A DNA stretch of 38,102 nt from an uncultured Clostridia bacterium (GCA_947589465.1 CANQAE010000012.1:1-38102), one strand, 5' to 3'. Shown: positions 1 through 6,324, numbered from the stretch's first letter. Notes: generated by a model from the letters alone, not told the origin. Program-made: numbers and translations.

Positions 1-313
1 GACCGACAGCACCAATTGGACCGATAGCACCCGTGGGACCGATAGCACCCGTGGGGCCAACAGCGCCCGTAGGACCTGTGGGACCGACAGCGCCCGTAGG
101 ACCGACAGGACCTTGGGGACCCATCGGACCTGTGGGACCGACAGGACCCATCGGACCTGCTATACCACGCGGACCTTGGGGACCGACGGGGCCCATCGGA
201 CCGCGCGGGCCGCGACATCCGTTGCAGTTGTCGAAGCAGCCGCAACTGTTATTCGAGTGACAGCAGCAGCCGTTTCTCCAACGATTGTTTTGATTATCAT
301 CACAACAAAACAT
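1..313 (-). CDS. Collagen-like repeat protein, N-terminal part (runs off the window)
   Basis: This minus-strand reading frame opens at ATG 313-311 and is still open at base 1, so the C-terminal part is missing. A strong ribosome site, AAAGGAGG, lies at 323-330. The first ~33 residues are rich in Cys, Asn and Asp (a CC pair, a CCC run and several CxxC-like spacings). From about residue 34 the protein is pure Gly-X-Y triplets of the [18 protein letters not shown] type. Bacterial proteins of this kind (the BclA-like group) form collagen-like triple helices and are often on the exosporium or cell surface. A spore-surface role is inferred only, from the sporulation genes elsewhere in the window. 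There is no signal peptide, which would fit a spore-coat protein made in the mother cell. The plus-strand Pro-rich frame over the same bases is a shadow. Confidence 0.85.
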   Translation of the reverse strand, partial: MFCCDDNQNNRWRNGCCCHSNNSCGCFDNCNGCRGPRGPMGPVGPQGPRGIAGPMGPVGPTGPMGPQGPVGPTGAVGPTGPTGAVGPTGAIGPTGAIGPIGAVG

Positions 314-322
314 CTGTATTAA

Positions 323-330
323 CCTCCTTT
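323..330 (-). promoter_or_regulatory. Ribosome binding site of the collagen-like gene
   Basis: The minus strand reads AAAGGAGG nine bases before the ATG at 313. It fixes the start of a gene that has no stop codon in the window. Confidence 0.8.
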
Positions 331-366
331 GTACACTATCATATTATTGCGTGCAAGCGAGCGATG

Positions 367-1377
367 TTACTTAAACAGCGTGGAATTATGCAAGGCGAAA
401 TGATCGTTCGGCTTAAAAACGAGCGCCATGTTGTTGTGAAACTCGGATTTCGATTTATTGCCGAGATGCCAATAGCAATAACAAAGGCGGATGTGGGGGA
501 GATACCCCGTCGCTTCGGGATTAAAGAAAGTAACGTTTTCGTCGGCTTCGAGCGCTGTCAAAAAGCAGTTTTTTGCTGCCCGAATGTCTTTTCGACTCAA
601 ATAGATTTCGCCCATTTTGCACAGCAGGTCGGGGGCAAATACGAATTTGAGTCCATCTTCGAGTTCTTTTAGTTTATCGTCGCAGATTTCGGATAGGTAG
701 AGTGCCGCTTGACCTTTGTCGGCGCGACTTCCCGGTTCGCGCATAAATTTTTTCAGCCATGTCCGCGCCTCGTCGAATTCACCGTTATAGTACAACTCGC
801 TACCGTAGTAAAATGCTTCGCGACCGCCGAGCGTGCCTTTTTGCGCGAGGACTTTTTTTAAAATGCCGAGGTTGCGCAAGGCGTCGCGTGGTTTGAGTTT
901 GCTGTGAACGATGGGGATATTTTCGTAAATTATCTTTCCGCGCGGCTCTATCGCTTCATGCACGCGACCGATGAATTCGTAACCCATGTCCCGCCTAAAT
1001 ATCCTTTCGCGCCAAAAAACCGTTTTTGGAGGCTCGCCCATGTAATAGGGAAGCATTACCATATCGGCGGACAGGGAGGTTTTCAATCTTTTTATGGAGG
1101 CGGCTCGTTCTTCGGTCACTATGTCGTCCGCATCGAGCCACATAAGATAGTCGCATTTGCCTAAACTGAGCGAATAATTGCGCGCCGAAGCAAAGTCGTT
1201 GTTCCAAGTGTAAAAGTATACTTTGCAACCCGCGGCTTTGCAAATTTCGACCGTTCTGTCGGCGCTTCCCGTGTCTACCACTATGATTTCGTCGGCGAAG
1301 ATCGGGGCGACTTTCAATAGCCTCGGCAAGGCAAGTTCCTCGTCCTTTACGATCATACATAAACTCAAAGTGTTCAT
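367..1377 (-). CDS. Family 2 glycosyltransferase with C-terminal TPR-like region
   Basis: The 336-residue protein begins with the GT2 (GT-A fold) pattern: LSLCMIVKDEE at residues 4-14, IVVDTGSADRT at 33-42, and a DADD metal and nucleotide-sugar motif at 82-85 preceded by WL. From about residue 180 the sequence becomes helical and TPR-like (GSELYYNGEFDEARTWLKKF; a MGEIYLSRKDIRAAKNCFLTAL-like helix pair). This architecture is common in Firmicute glycosyltransferases that decorate cell-surface or spore proteins. The acceptor is unknown. It lies directly downstream of nothing obvious and upstream of the collagen-like gene, 53 bases away on the same strand; collagen-like spore proteins are often glycosylated, so a functional link is a reasonable inference. 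No ribosome site precedes the ATG. A SigA-like promoter ends five bases before it (see the promoter entry). Confidence 0.88.
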   Translation of the reverse strand: MNTLSLCMIVKDEELALPRLLKVAPIFADEIIVVDTGSADRTVEICKAAGCKVYFYTWNNDFASARNYSLSLGKCDYLMWLDADDIVTEERAASIKRLKTSLSADMVMLPYYMGEPPKTVFWRERIFRRDMGYEFIGRVHEAIEPRGKIIYENIPIVHSKLKPRDALRNLGILKKVLAQKGTLGGREAFYYGSELYYNGEFDEARTWLKKFMREPGSRADKGQAALYLSEICDDKLKELEDGLKFVFAPDLLCKMGEIYLSRKDIRAAKNCFLTALEADENVTFFNPEATGYLPHIRLCYCYWHLGNKSKSEFHNNMALVFKPNDHFALHNSTLFK

Positions 1378-1382
1378 ACTAT

Positions 1383-1411
1383 ATTTTATTTCGCTTTTGA
1401 ACTTTTGTTAA
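1383..1411 (-). promoter_or_regulatory. SigA-like promoter abutting the glycosyltransferase start
   Basis: The minus strand reads TTAACA (1411-1406), a 17-base spacer, then TAAAAT (1388-1383), followed by only ATAGT and the ATG at 1377. No Shine-Dalgarno sequence lies between. The predicted mRNA would start at or next to the AUG. Confidence 0.5.
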
Positions 1412-1428
1412 TAAAAAGTTTTCAGTAT

Positions 1429-1820
1429 GGTTTAGTCCCCATATCCGCAAATCCCTCATAGGGTTCAAATTCCACCTCGCAAAAAATACCCACCCTTGCG
1501 GGTGGATATTTATTTTGGTGCGAAGGATGGGGGATGCAGTCGCTGTGCGCCCTTGGTTGCGAGTAAAATTAATCGAACATATCCTGCATATGTCGTCGCA
1601 ACCGTGAACCGATTTTTGCAAGCAAAAATGGTTCTTGCCCATATCCGCAAAATAAAAACCCACCTTGCAGGTGAGTTTTTATTTTGGTGCGAAGGATGGG
1701 GGATGCGGTCGCTGTGCTCCCTTGGTTGCGAGTAAAATTAATCGAACATATCCTGCATAACGTTGTCGCAACCGTGAACCGATTTTTGCAAGCAAAAATG
1801 GTTCTTGCCCATGTCTGCAA
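1429..1820 (-). repeat. Tandem array of tRNA-Leu 3'-end/terminator units
   Basis: This fills the 479-base gap between the glycosyltransferase and the tRNA; no gene is visible. Two near-identical ~140-base units lie at 1512-1650 and 1681-1820 (period 169), with a 26-base fragment of a third at 1429-1454. Each full unit starts (plus coordinates) with a copy of the last 16 bases of the adjacent tRNA-Leu including CCA (1516-1531 and 1685-1700; true tRNA 1857-1872). It then holds an 8-bp stem GGTTGCGA/TCGCAACC (1555-1603; 1724-1773) and a ~12-bp hairpin (1607-1633; 1777-1803). Read on the minus strand, each tRNA-end copy is followed by a terminator-like hairpin, but the stems differ in sequence (about 1487-1512, 1652-1685 and 1822-1854). 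Confidence 0.85.
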
Positions 1821-1821
1821 A

Positions 1822-1854
1822 AAAATAGCACGGATGCGGAGATCCGTACTATTT
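1822..1854 (-). terminator. Rho-independent terminator of tRNA-Leu
   Basis: Just past the tRNA 3' end the minus strand forms AATAGTACGGAT/ATCCGTGCTATT around a six-base loop, followed by a run of T. Confidence 0.75.
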
Positions 1855-1856
1855 TT

Positions 1857-1941
1857 TGGTGCGAAGGATGGGATTTGAACCCACACGAGAATTAACCACT
1901 AGCGTCTGAGACTAGCGCGTCTGCCGTTCCGCCACCTTCGC
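1857..1941 (-). tRNA. tRNA-Leu (anticodon CAG)
   Basis: This 85-base class II tRNA has acceptor arms GCGAAGG (1941-1935) and CCTTCGC (1867-1861), discriminator A and an encoded CCA (1859-1857). The D arm is GGCGG-type with a GCAGA loop. The anticodon stem is CTAGT/GCTAG with a CTCAGAC loop, giving anticodon CAG, which reads CUG leucine codons. A long variable arm follows, then a T arm with GGGTTCAAATCCC. It begins only three bases after the amidohydrolase stop codon, so the two are probably co-transcribed and separated by RNase P. Confidence 0.93.
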
Positions 1942-1944
1942 TCA

Positions 1945-2730
1945 TTACTGAAAATTTAAGAGTCTTTTGGCGTTTCCGCACAGGATATCGTCAAGATAGG
2001 GGGTGCAAAGTTTTTTCGTATTGCTCAATTCGGTGATAGCATTTGTCCAAGGACCGTCCGTGCCGAACAGGAGTTTTTTGCCGTCGTGATTGTTTAGCAC
2101 GAAGTCGATTTGGGACGGAGTCAGGAACATAAACGCAAACGAAGTGTCGAGATAAACGTCACGACCTATCAGCAATTCGAAACACTCGTCCCACAGATCC
2201 CAGCCGCCCAGGTGGGCGAATACGAGTTTTGCTCCCGCGAAATCGTCGAGGATCTGCCTTAAAAGTCGCGGGTTGGAATTGTCGCCGCTTATCATGAGGT
2301 CATGCCCGCCGTGAAAGAGCATTATCATTCCGTGTTTTGCGCCAAGTTCATAAGCCTTGTAAGACACTTTGCTCGTGAGTTCGGTGCGTTGATAATACGG
2401 ATGAAATTTTAACCCCTTTATGCCGTGTTCTTTCAATCTTATTATTTCGCCCTCGATATCGGTGTAATCGGGATGAACCGAGCCGAATGGAATAAGATTA
2501 TCGTAACCGGTGAGTTCGATCGCATAATCGTTGACCGCTTTCACCGACATGGGCGAGTTGGCGATATTGAGAACCACCGAATAGTCAATGCCGCTTTTTT
2601 TCATACTCGCCATAAGTCCTTCCGCAGTTCCGTCGTAATGAGGTCCGTACGGCGTGCCGGGTGGAATGAGCGAAGTCGCCTTTTTCGCCAGCAACGGTTT
2701 GTAGCAATGAGTATGGAAGTCGATGACCAT
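1945..2730 (-). CDS. Metal-dependent hydrolase, amidohydrolase (TIM-barrel) family
   Basis: The 261-residue protein starts at the second ATG (2730), which gives MVIDFHTH. Residues 6-8 form the HxH metal motif of the amidohydrolase superfamily. Later motifs fit the Amidohydro_2 (ACMSD-like) group: GLKFHPYYQR, MLFHGGHD, LVFAHLGGWD and LLFGTDGPW, with the last Asp as expected at the end of strand 8. The substrate cannot be read from sequence. An upstream in-frame ATG at 2748 would add six residues, but it lies between the -35 and -10 boxes of a perfect promoter, so it is unlikely to be transcribed. No ribosome site precedes either ATG. A tRNA-Leu follows three bases after the stop codon. Confidence 0.88.
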   Translation of the reverse strand: MVIDFHTHCYKPLLAKKATSLIPPGTPYGPHYDGTAEGLMASMKKSGIDYSVVLNIANSPMSVKAVNDYAIELTGYDNLIPFGSVHPDYTDIEGEIIRLKEHGIKGLKFHPYYQRTELTSKVSYKAYELGAKHGMIMLFHGGHDLMISGDNSNPRLLRQILDDFAGAKLVFAHLGGWDLWDECFELLIGRDVYLDTSFAFMFLTPSQIDFVLNNHDGKKLLFGTDGPWTNAITELSNTKKLCTPYLDDILCGNAKRLLNFQ

Positions 2731-2736
2731 GCCAAG

Positions 2737-2765
2737 ATTATACTTCATACCGCGCCTTTTGTCAA
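2737..2765 (-). promoter_or_regulatory. Consensus SigA promoter, candidate leaderless transcript
   Basis: The minus strand has TTGACA (2765-2760), a 17-base spacer and TATAAT (2742-2737), a perfect match to the SigA consensus. Only CTTGGC separates the -10 box from the ATG at 2730. Counting seven bases from the -10 box puts the transcription start on the A of that ATG. Confidence 0.75.
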
Positions 2766-2788
2766 ACGAATTTCGATATGCCGCAGAC

Positions 2789-2826
2789 TAAAAAACAAAA
2801 AACAACGCCGCCCCGAAGGACGACGT
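2789..2826 (-). terminator. Terminator of the Lgt-like operon
   Basis: The minus strand folds as ACGTCGTCC-TTCG-GGGCGGCGT, a 9-bp stem with a stable UUCG loop, followed by TGTTTTTTGTTTTTT. It lies 16 bases past the Lgt-like stop codon. Confidence 0.9.
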
Positions 2827-2841
2827 AGTCTTGAAAATTGC

Positions 2842-3810
2842 TCAAAAGTCATTTTTGTGTTTTTTTTCGTCTTTGCGACGAAATAAGGAGTCAATGCAGC
2901 AGAACAACAAAAATAGATAAAGCGCTGCAACAGAAAGTATTTTTTTTAATAAGTGTGAGGATTTAACACAAATACTTTTGAGCCAATCTCCGATAAGATA
3001 AGCAAACGACGATAGGGCAATTAACATAAGGTCTTTGTGGGTTAGATTTCTCGTTTCGAGCCTTTTTTTCCGTTTACGATTAAACGTAGACAAAAACAAA
3101 TAGACGGTTACGGCGATTATTATTATCAAAGAAATAATTTGCGCAGGAGAAAACGGACCTAAGTAACTGCCGCGGTTGTCGCCGCGTAAAAATTCGACGC
3201 AAAAACGTAAAGAAGGGTAGCAATAACAGTATGTAATGAATTTGTGTTTTGAGAATCTTATGGCAAGTATTATCAGCCCCAGCCCGATTGCTTCGAATAG
3301 TTGTGTCGGATAAACTTTTTGCCCGTAATGAAATATTCCTGCGGTAGGATTATCGGGAAAGTACAATCCAAAAATACTCGTGGTAGGCAAACCGTAGCAA
3401 CAACCGCCCAAAAAACAACCTATTCTGCCGAAAAAGTGAAAGACTATGAACGGCAGAGTAGAAAAGTTAAGCCATTCTCCCAAAGTCATGGTCGAATTTT
3501 TTTGAAAAACGGAAATCAGTATTGCAAGCGCGATTATCCCCGTGATCACGCCGCCGTAAAAAGTAATTCCGGCAATTTTGAAATATCCGTTTTGAGGTAT
3601 TTTGAATAGTGCGTCAAAAAATACGGCACCTGCAAAACCAAAAGCAAACGCAATAAAAAGTTTCGGTAAGATAAAATATGCTTCTTGCGCGAAACGATTT
3701 GTTTTATGCAATTTGTACAGTATAATCGAGACAAATGCCAATATACCTATGATTGTGCATAATGTAAAAGTGGGGATTTCAAATGACCCGATCGCAATCG
3801 TCGGCAGCAT
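2842..3810 (-). CDS. Lgt-superfamily integral membrane protein (prolipoprotein diacylglyceryl transferase-like)
   Basis: The 322-residue protein has about seven hydrophobic segments in the Lgt arrangement. The core motifs are visible: ITFYGGVITG (~83-92), FFGRIGCFLGGCCYG (~125-139), VYPTQLFEA (~167-175) and LRFCVEFLRGDNRG (~201-214). In canonical Lgt the signature reads GRIGNFINGE; here the Asn and Glu are replaced by Cys and Gly-Cys-Cys, as in a divergent GCCYG subgroup that is often annotated Lgt without biochemical proof. About 90 extra C-terminal residues include two more hydrophobic stretches and a Lys/Arg-rich end. The ATG follows directly on the stop of the upstream gene (TAAATG) with an AGGAAG ribosome site inside that gene, so the two are translationally coupled. 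It may be an accessory enzyme and not the housekeeping Lgt. Confidence 0.75.
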   Translation of the reverse strand: MLPTIAIGSFEIPTFTLCTIIGILAFVSIILYKLHKTNRFAQEAYFILPKLFIAFAFGFAGAVFFDALFKIPQNGYFKIAGITFYGGVITGIIALAILISVFQKNSTMTLGEWLNFSTLPFIVFHFFGRIGCFLGGCCYGLPTTSIFGLYFPDNPTAGIFHYGQKVYPTQLFEAIGLGLIILAIRFSKHKFITYCYCYPSLRFCVEFLRGDNRGSYLGPFSPAQIISLIIIIAVTVYLFLSTFNRKRKKRLETRNLTHKDLMLIALSSFAYLIGDWLKSICVKSSHLLKKILSVAALYLFLLFCCIDSLFRRKDEKKHKNDF

Positions 3811-4167
3811 TTATTTGGCTTCCTTTTGTAAACAGAAAGACAAAATTGCGCCGATCACAAGCAATATCAATGCGACTATCATAGCCCATTGAAAGAACAT
3901 TAATATGCTGACCACAACTATCATGACAATTGCGATAATTTGCAATATGCCGCCGACTTTCGGTTTTTTGAAGTCGAGTATGCCGCCTATTAATGCCACT
4001 ACGCCTGCGCCGAGTCCCAAAACATACGCTGCCCACGTGTAATCTGCCACGCCTGCGGTGATGCCCGAAACCAACTCTGCGCAAAGTGCAAGACCTAATC
4101 CACCAATAATTGCGAATACTGCGCCTATAATGCCCAATACTGCTCCCGGAATGGATTTTTTGTTCAT
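3811..4167 (-). CDS. Small four-helix membrane protein, DUF4064-like
   Basis: The 118-residue protein has four hydrophobic segments (about residues 8-33, 44-64, 72-90 and 91-111) and short polar ends. The layout, with an N-terminal GxxLGIIGxxFxIxGG segment, resembles small DUF4064-type proteins of Firmicutes, but I am not certain of the family. An AAAGGAGGT ribosome site precedes the ATG by seven bases. It is the first gene of the operon with the Lgt-like gene, which follows directly. It is divergent from a small XRE regulator and its promoter contains half of a large inverted repeat, so it is probably controlled by that regulator. Confidence 0.8.
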   Translation of the reverse strand: MNKKSIPGAVLGIIGAVFAIIGGLGLALCAELVSGITAGVADYTWAAYVLGLGAGVVALIGGILDFKKPKVGGILQIIAIVMIVVVSILMFFQWAMIVALILLVIGAILSFCLQKEAK

Positions 4168-4227
4168 AATCTACCTCCTTTGAATATTTTGTTAATTTTG
4201 CTTGTGCAAAAGAAATTAACACAAACT

Positions 4228-4256
4228 ATTATAGGTGAGAAAACTTCACTTGTCAA
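4228..4256 (-). promoter_or_regulatory. Consensus SigA promoter of the membrane protein/Lgt-like operon
   Basis: The minus strand has TTGACA (4256-4251), 17 bases and TATAAT (4233-4228). The transcript would have a leader of about 55 bases. The left arm of the inverted repeat exactly fills the spacer. Confidence 0.85.
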
Positions 4257-4277
4257 GCGTTTGAGTGAGTTTTCTCA
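4236..4277. promoter_or_regulatory. Inverted-repeat operator between the XRE gene and the Lgt-like operon
   Basis: TGAGAAAACTTCACT (4236-4250) and AGTGAGTTTTCTCA (4264-4277) are inverted copies that differ by one inserted T, separated by 13 bases. The left arm fills the -35/-10 spacer of the leftward promoter. The right arm abuts and slightly precedes the TATAAT of the rightward XRE gene. This is the expected layout for a regulator that represses both directions. Confidence 0.8.
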
Positions 4278-4283
4278 TATAAT
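4278..4283 (+). promoter_or_regulatory. -10 box of the XRE gene
   Basis: TATAAT lies seven bases before the ATG with no ribosome site between. No good -35 box sits at the usual distance (the nearest, TTGTCA at 4250-4255, is 22 bases away), so the promoter would be weak. Confidence 0.45.
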
Positions 4284-4290
4284 TTTTAGT

Positions 4291-4494
4291 ATGATTATTG
4301 CGCAGAGAATAAAAGAGTTGCGATTGCAACATAAAATCAGTCAAAAAAAACTTGCGGACGCGGTAGGAGTGGACAAACGAGCCGTAATTTTTTGGGAGCA
4401 AGAAGTGAATGAACCGAAAGCTACTTATATAAGAAATTTGGCTTTGTTTTTCGGTTGTACAGCCGACTATTTGCTTGGATTGAGCGATTACTGA
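4291..4494 (+). CDS. Small XRE-family helix-turn-helix regulator
   Basis: The 67-residue protein is a single HTH_3 domain. It reads RIKELRLQHKISQKKLADAVG, then the recognition helix region VDKRAVIFWEQEVNEP, and ends with LALFFGCTADYLLGLSDY, the usual tail of SinR-like and SOS_RraB-independent Xre repressors in Firmicutes. The start chosen is ATG 4291. Upstream in-frame codons would run through the operator and -10 box. No ribosome site precedes it: TATAAT at 4278-4283 is followed by only seven bases, so the mRNA may be leaderless. It probably binds the inverted repeat at 4236-4277 and controls itself and the divergent membrane operon. That binding is inferred from position. Confidence 0.88.
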   Translation: MIIAQRIKELRLQHKISQKKLADAVGVDKRAVIFWEQEVNEPKATYIRNLALFFGCTADYLLGLSDY

Positions 4495-4514
4495 AATTTT
4501 TAACAGGCGTTGAG

Positions 4515-4546
4515 ATTTTCCCCGAAAGGGGCGAAATGAATTTTTT
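4515..4546 (+). terminator. Probable terminator after the XRE gene
   Basis: ATTTTCCCC-GAAA-GGGGCGAAAT forms a stem with one bulged C and a GAAA tetraloop. A run of six T follows at 4541-4546. Confidence 0.55.
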
Positions 4547-4570
4547 GCTTCTTTTACCGTGCCTAAAATC

Positions 4571-4599
4571 TTGACTTTTACAATAGGAAGTGATAGAAT
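4571..4599 (+). promoter_or_regulatory. SigA promoter of purA
   Basis: TTGACT (4571-4576), 17 bases, TAGAAT (4594-4599). The leader is about 36 bases and carries a GGAGGG ribosome site at 4628-4633. Confidence 0.75.
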
Positions 4600-4641
4600 A
4601 TTTGCGGTTTTTTATTTGAACCGTTTTGGAGGGATACATAA

Positions 4642-5913
4642 ATGTCTGTCACTGCGCTTGTAGGCGCCCAATGGGGCGATGAAGGAAAAGGTAAAATCAT
4701 TGATATTCTTGCCGAAAAGGCAGACGTCGTCGTGAGATCGCAGGGGGGCAACAATGCGGGTCATACCGTTGTTGCGGACGGGGCAACGTACAAGTTGCGC
4801 CTCGTGCCGAGCGGGATCTTATATCCCGACAAGGTGTGCGTCATAGGTAACGGAATAGTTCTCGACCCCAAAGCGTTGCTCGCGGAAATGAAAGAGATCG
4901 AAAGGAGCGGCAAAAGTTTGAACGGCTTAAAGATCGACGCGCGCGCTCACGTTGTTATGCCGTATCATATTGCTTTGGACGGACTGAGCGAAAAGATGCG
5001 AGGCGGGAGCGATATAGGCACGACAAAGAGGGGAATAGGTCCGTGCTATATGGACAAAGCCGAACGTTCGGGCATAAGAATGTGCGACTTTACGGATGAA
5101 AAGATTTTCGAACAAAAACTTCGCGCCAACTTGCTTATTAAGAACAAGATCCTTACCGAAATTTACGGCGGCGAAGCGATAGACTTCGACGAAGTTTTCG
5201 GCGAATACGTCGAGTATGCCAAGGCTTTGCGTCCGTATGTTACCGATGCGTCCGTACTCGTTTACGACGCCATTAAGTCGGGCAAAAACGTTTTGTTCGA
5301 GGGTGCGCAGGGCGCGCTTCTCGATATCGACGTGGGAACATACCCGTACGTCACAAGTTCGCATCCGACGGCGGGCGGATTTTGCATAGGCACGGGAATA
5401 GGACCTACGCTCATCGACGAATGTCTCGGCGTTTGTAAGTCGTACACCACGCGCGTCGGCAAGGGACCGTTTCCCACCGAACTCGACGACGAAGTGGGCG
5501 ATATGATAAGGCAAAAGGGGGGAGAATACGGCACGGTCACAGGCAGGGCGCGTCGTTGCGGTTGGCTCGACCTTGTAATATTGAGATTTGCGGTACGCGT
5601 CAACGGGCTTACGTCGCTCGCCGTAAACAAACTCGATACGCTTACGGGGCTGGGTAAACTCAAAGTTTGCGTAGGCTACAAAAAGGACGGAAAAATTTTG
5701 AGCGATTTCCCTGTGGATATTGCAGATCTCGGCGGTTGCGAACCTGTATACGAAATTTTCGACGGTTGGAACGAGGACATCTCGAACGTGCGCGCATACG
5801 GAGATCTTCCGCTAAACGCGCGTAAATATATAGAATTCATCGAAAACACTTTGAAAGTAAAGGTCGCAATGGTGGGAGTAGGACCTTCGCGCAAACAGAA
5901 TCTCACGCGATAA
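4642..5913 (+). CDS. purA: Adenylosuccinate synthetase
   Basis: This enzyme joins IMP and aspartate using GTP to form adenylosuccinate, the first committed step from IMP to AMP. The 423-residue length is normal for bacterial PurA. The N-terminal P-loop [14 protein letters not shown] (residues 7-20) carries the catalytic Asp and Lys. GNNAGHTVV (~36-44) holds the catalytic His, [21 protein letters not shown] (~118-138, split here by residue numbering only) contacts IMP, and [19 protein letters not shown] together with [11 protein letters not shown] complete the nucleotide sites. It stands alone between its own promoter and a strong terminator 128 bases downstream. No other purine genes are nearby. 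Confidence 0.98.
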   Translation: MSVTALVGAQWGDEGKGKIIDILAEKADVVVRSQGGNNAGHTVVADGATYKLRLVPSGILYPDKVCVIGNGIVLDPKALLAEMKEIERSGKSLNGLKIDARAHVVMPYHIALDGLSEKMRGGSDIGTTKRGIGPCYMDKAERSGIRMCDFTDEKIFEQKLRANLLIKNKILTEIYGGEAIDFDEVFGEYVEYAKALRPYVTDASVLVYDAIKSGKNVLFEGAQGALLDIDVGTYPYVTSSHPTAGGFCIGTGIGPTLIDECLGVCKSYTTRVGKGPFPTELDDEVGDMIRQKGGEYGTVTGRARRCGWLDLVILRFAVRVNGLTSLAVNKLDTLTGLGKLKVCVGYKKDGKILSDFPVDIADLGGCEPVYEIFDGWNEDISNVRAYGDLPLNARKYIEFIENTLKVKVAMVGVGPSRKQNLTR

Positions 5914-6040
5914 ATTTTAAGAAAGTACGCATATGTATTGCGAAAACGCGTTTTGTCGGGTTTTTATTGCCAAGTAAACTAAACAATAAATACTGAAATT
6001 ATATAATGTAAATCGCGCCGCAAAATTTTCGGCGGCACAA

Positions 6041-6078
6041 AGCGGGGAAGATTTTATCTTTCCCGCTTTTAGTTTTTG
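6041..6078 (+). terminator. Terminator after purA
   Basis: AGCGGGGAAGAT-TTT-ATCTTTCCCGCT is a 12-bp stem with one G-T pair, followed by TTTAGTTTTT. Confidence 0.85.
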
Positions 6079-6093
6079 TTTGCGTTTGCTTTG

Positions 6094-6153
6094 TTCGGCG
6101 CGGATTTACTATACAAGCGTTTTCGGGCTGTTCGACGCGATTTACTATATAAG
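6094..6153 (+). repeat. Imperfect direct repeat in the rpoB leader region
   Basis: A 24-base copy starting TTCGGCGCGGATTTACTATA (6094-6117) recurs as a 23-base copy starting TTCGACGCGATTTACTATAT (6131-6153), with a period of 37. It lies between the purA terminator and the rpoB promoter, in a 469-base stretch without a convincing gene, and could be a pair of protein-binding sites. Confidence 0.6.
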
Positions 6154-6173
6154 AGTTTAATTGGAGCACGACG

Positions 6174-6266
6174 ATGAAAAATACCGAAACGAAAATAATT
6201 TGCCGCGCGAAAAGGCGCGAAAAAGGGCGAAAACGGGCATTCCGAAAAAATTTATTCAAAATATAA
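6174..6266 (+). CDS. Possible very basic 30-residue peptide upstream of rpoB
   Basis: An ATG with a GGAG motif eight bases upstream opens a 30-codon frame rich in Lys and Arg (about 13 of 30 residues), beginning MKNTETKIICRAKRRE. It sits just after the direct repeats and about 20 bases before the rpoB promoter. The base composition is A-rich and the frame may be chance; no family is recognised. A longer frame over the same bases begins at TTG 6161 and has no better support. Confidence 0.2.
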   Translation: MKNTETKIICRAKRREKGRKRAFRKNLFKI

Positions 6267-6286
6267 AAATTTATGCATTAAATCGC

Positions 6287-6324
6287 TTGACAAATCTTGT
6301 CAAATTACTTTATGATATTATAAT
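6287..6324 (+). promoter_or_regulatory. rpoBC promoter region with two overlapping SigA promoters
   Basis: TTGACA (6287-6292) lies 18 bases before TATGAT (6311-6316), and TTGTCA (6297-6302) lies 16 bases before TATAAT (6319-6324). The two -35 boxes together make a perfect inverted repeat TTGACAA-ATC-TTGTCAA (6287-6303). Confidence 0.75.

Noticed and set aside
33..260. Plus-strand Pro/Gly-rich frame
   Set aside because: It is the complement of the Gly-X-Y repeat gene. The minus frame has the collagen register and a strong ribosome site.
1440..1475. Possible tRNA 3' half on the plus strand (AGGGTTCAAATTCCACCTCGCA)-like string
   Set aside because: It has a T-arm-like sequence and acceptor-like end, but no matching 5' acceptor or anticodon arm lies upstream. 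It may be a tRNA fragment linked to the array.
4642..4700. Riboswitch in the purA leader
   Set aside because: The leader is only about 36 bases from the promoter, too short for a purine riboswitch.
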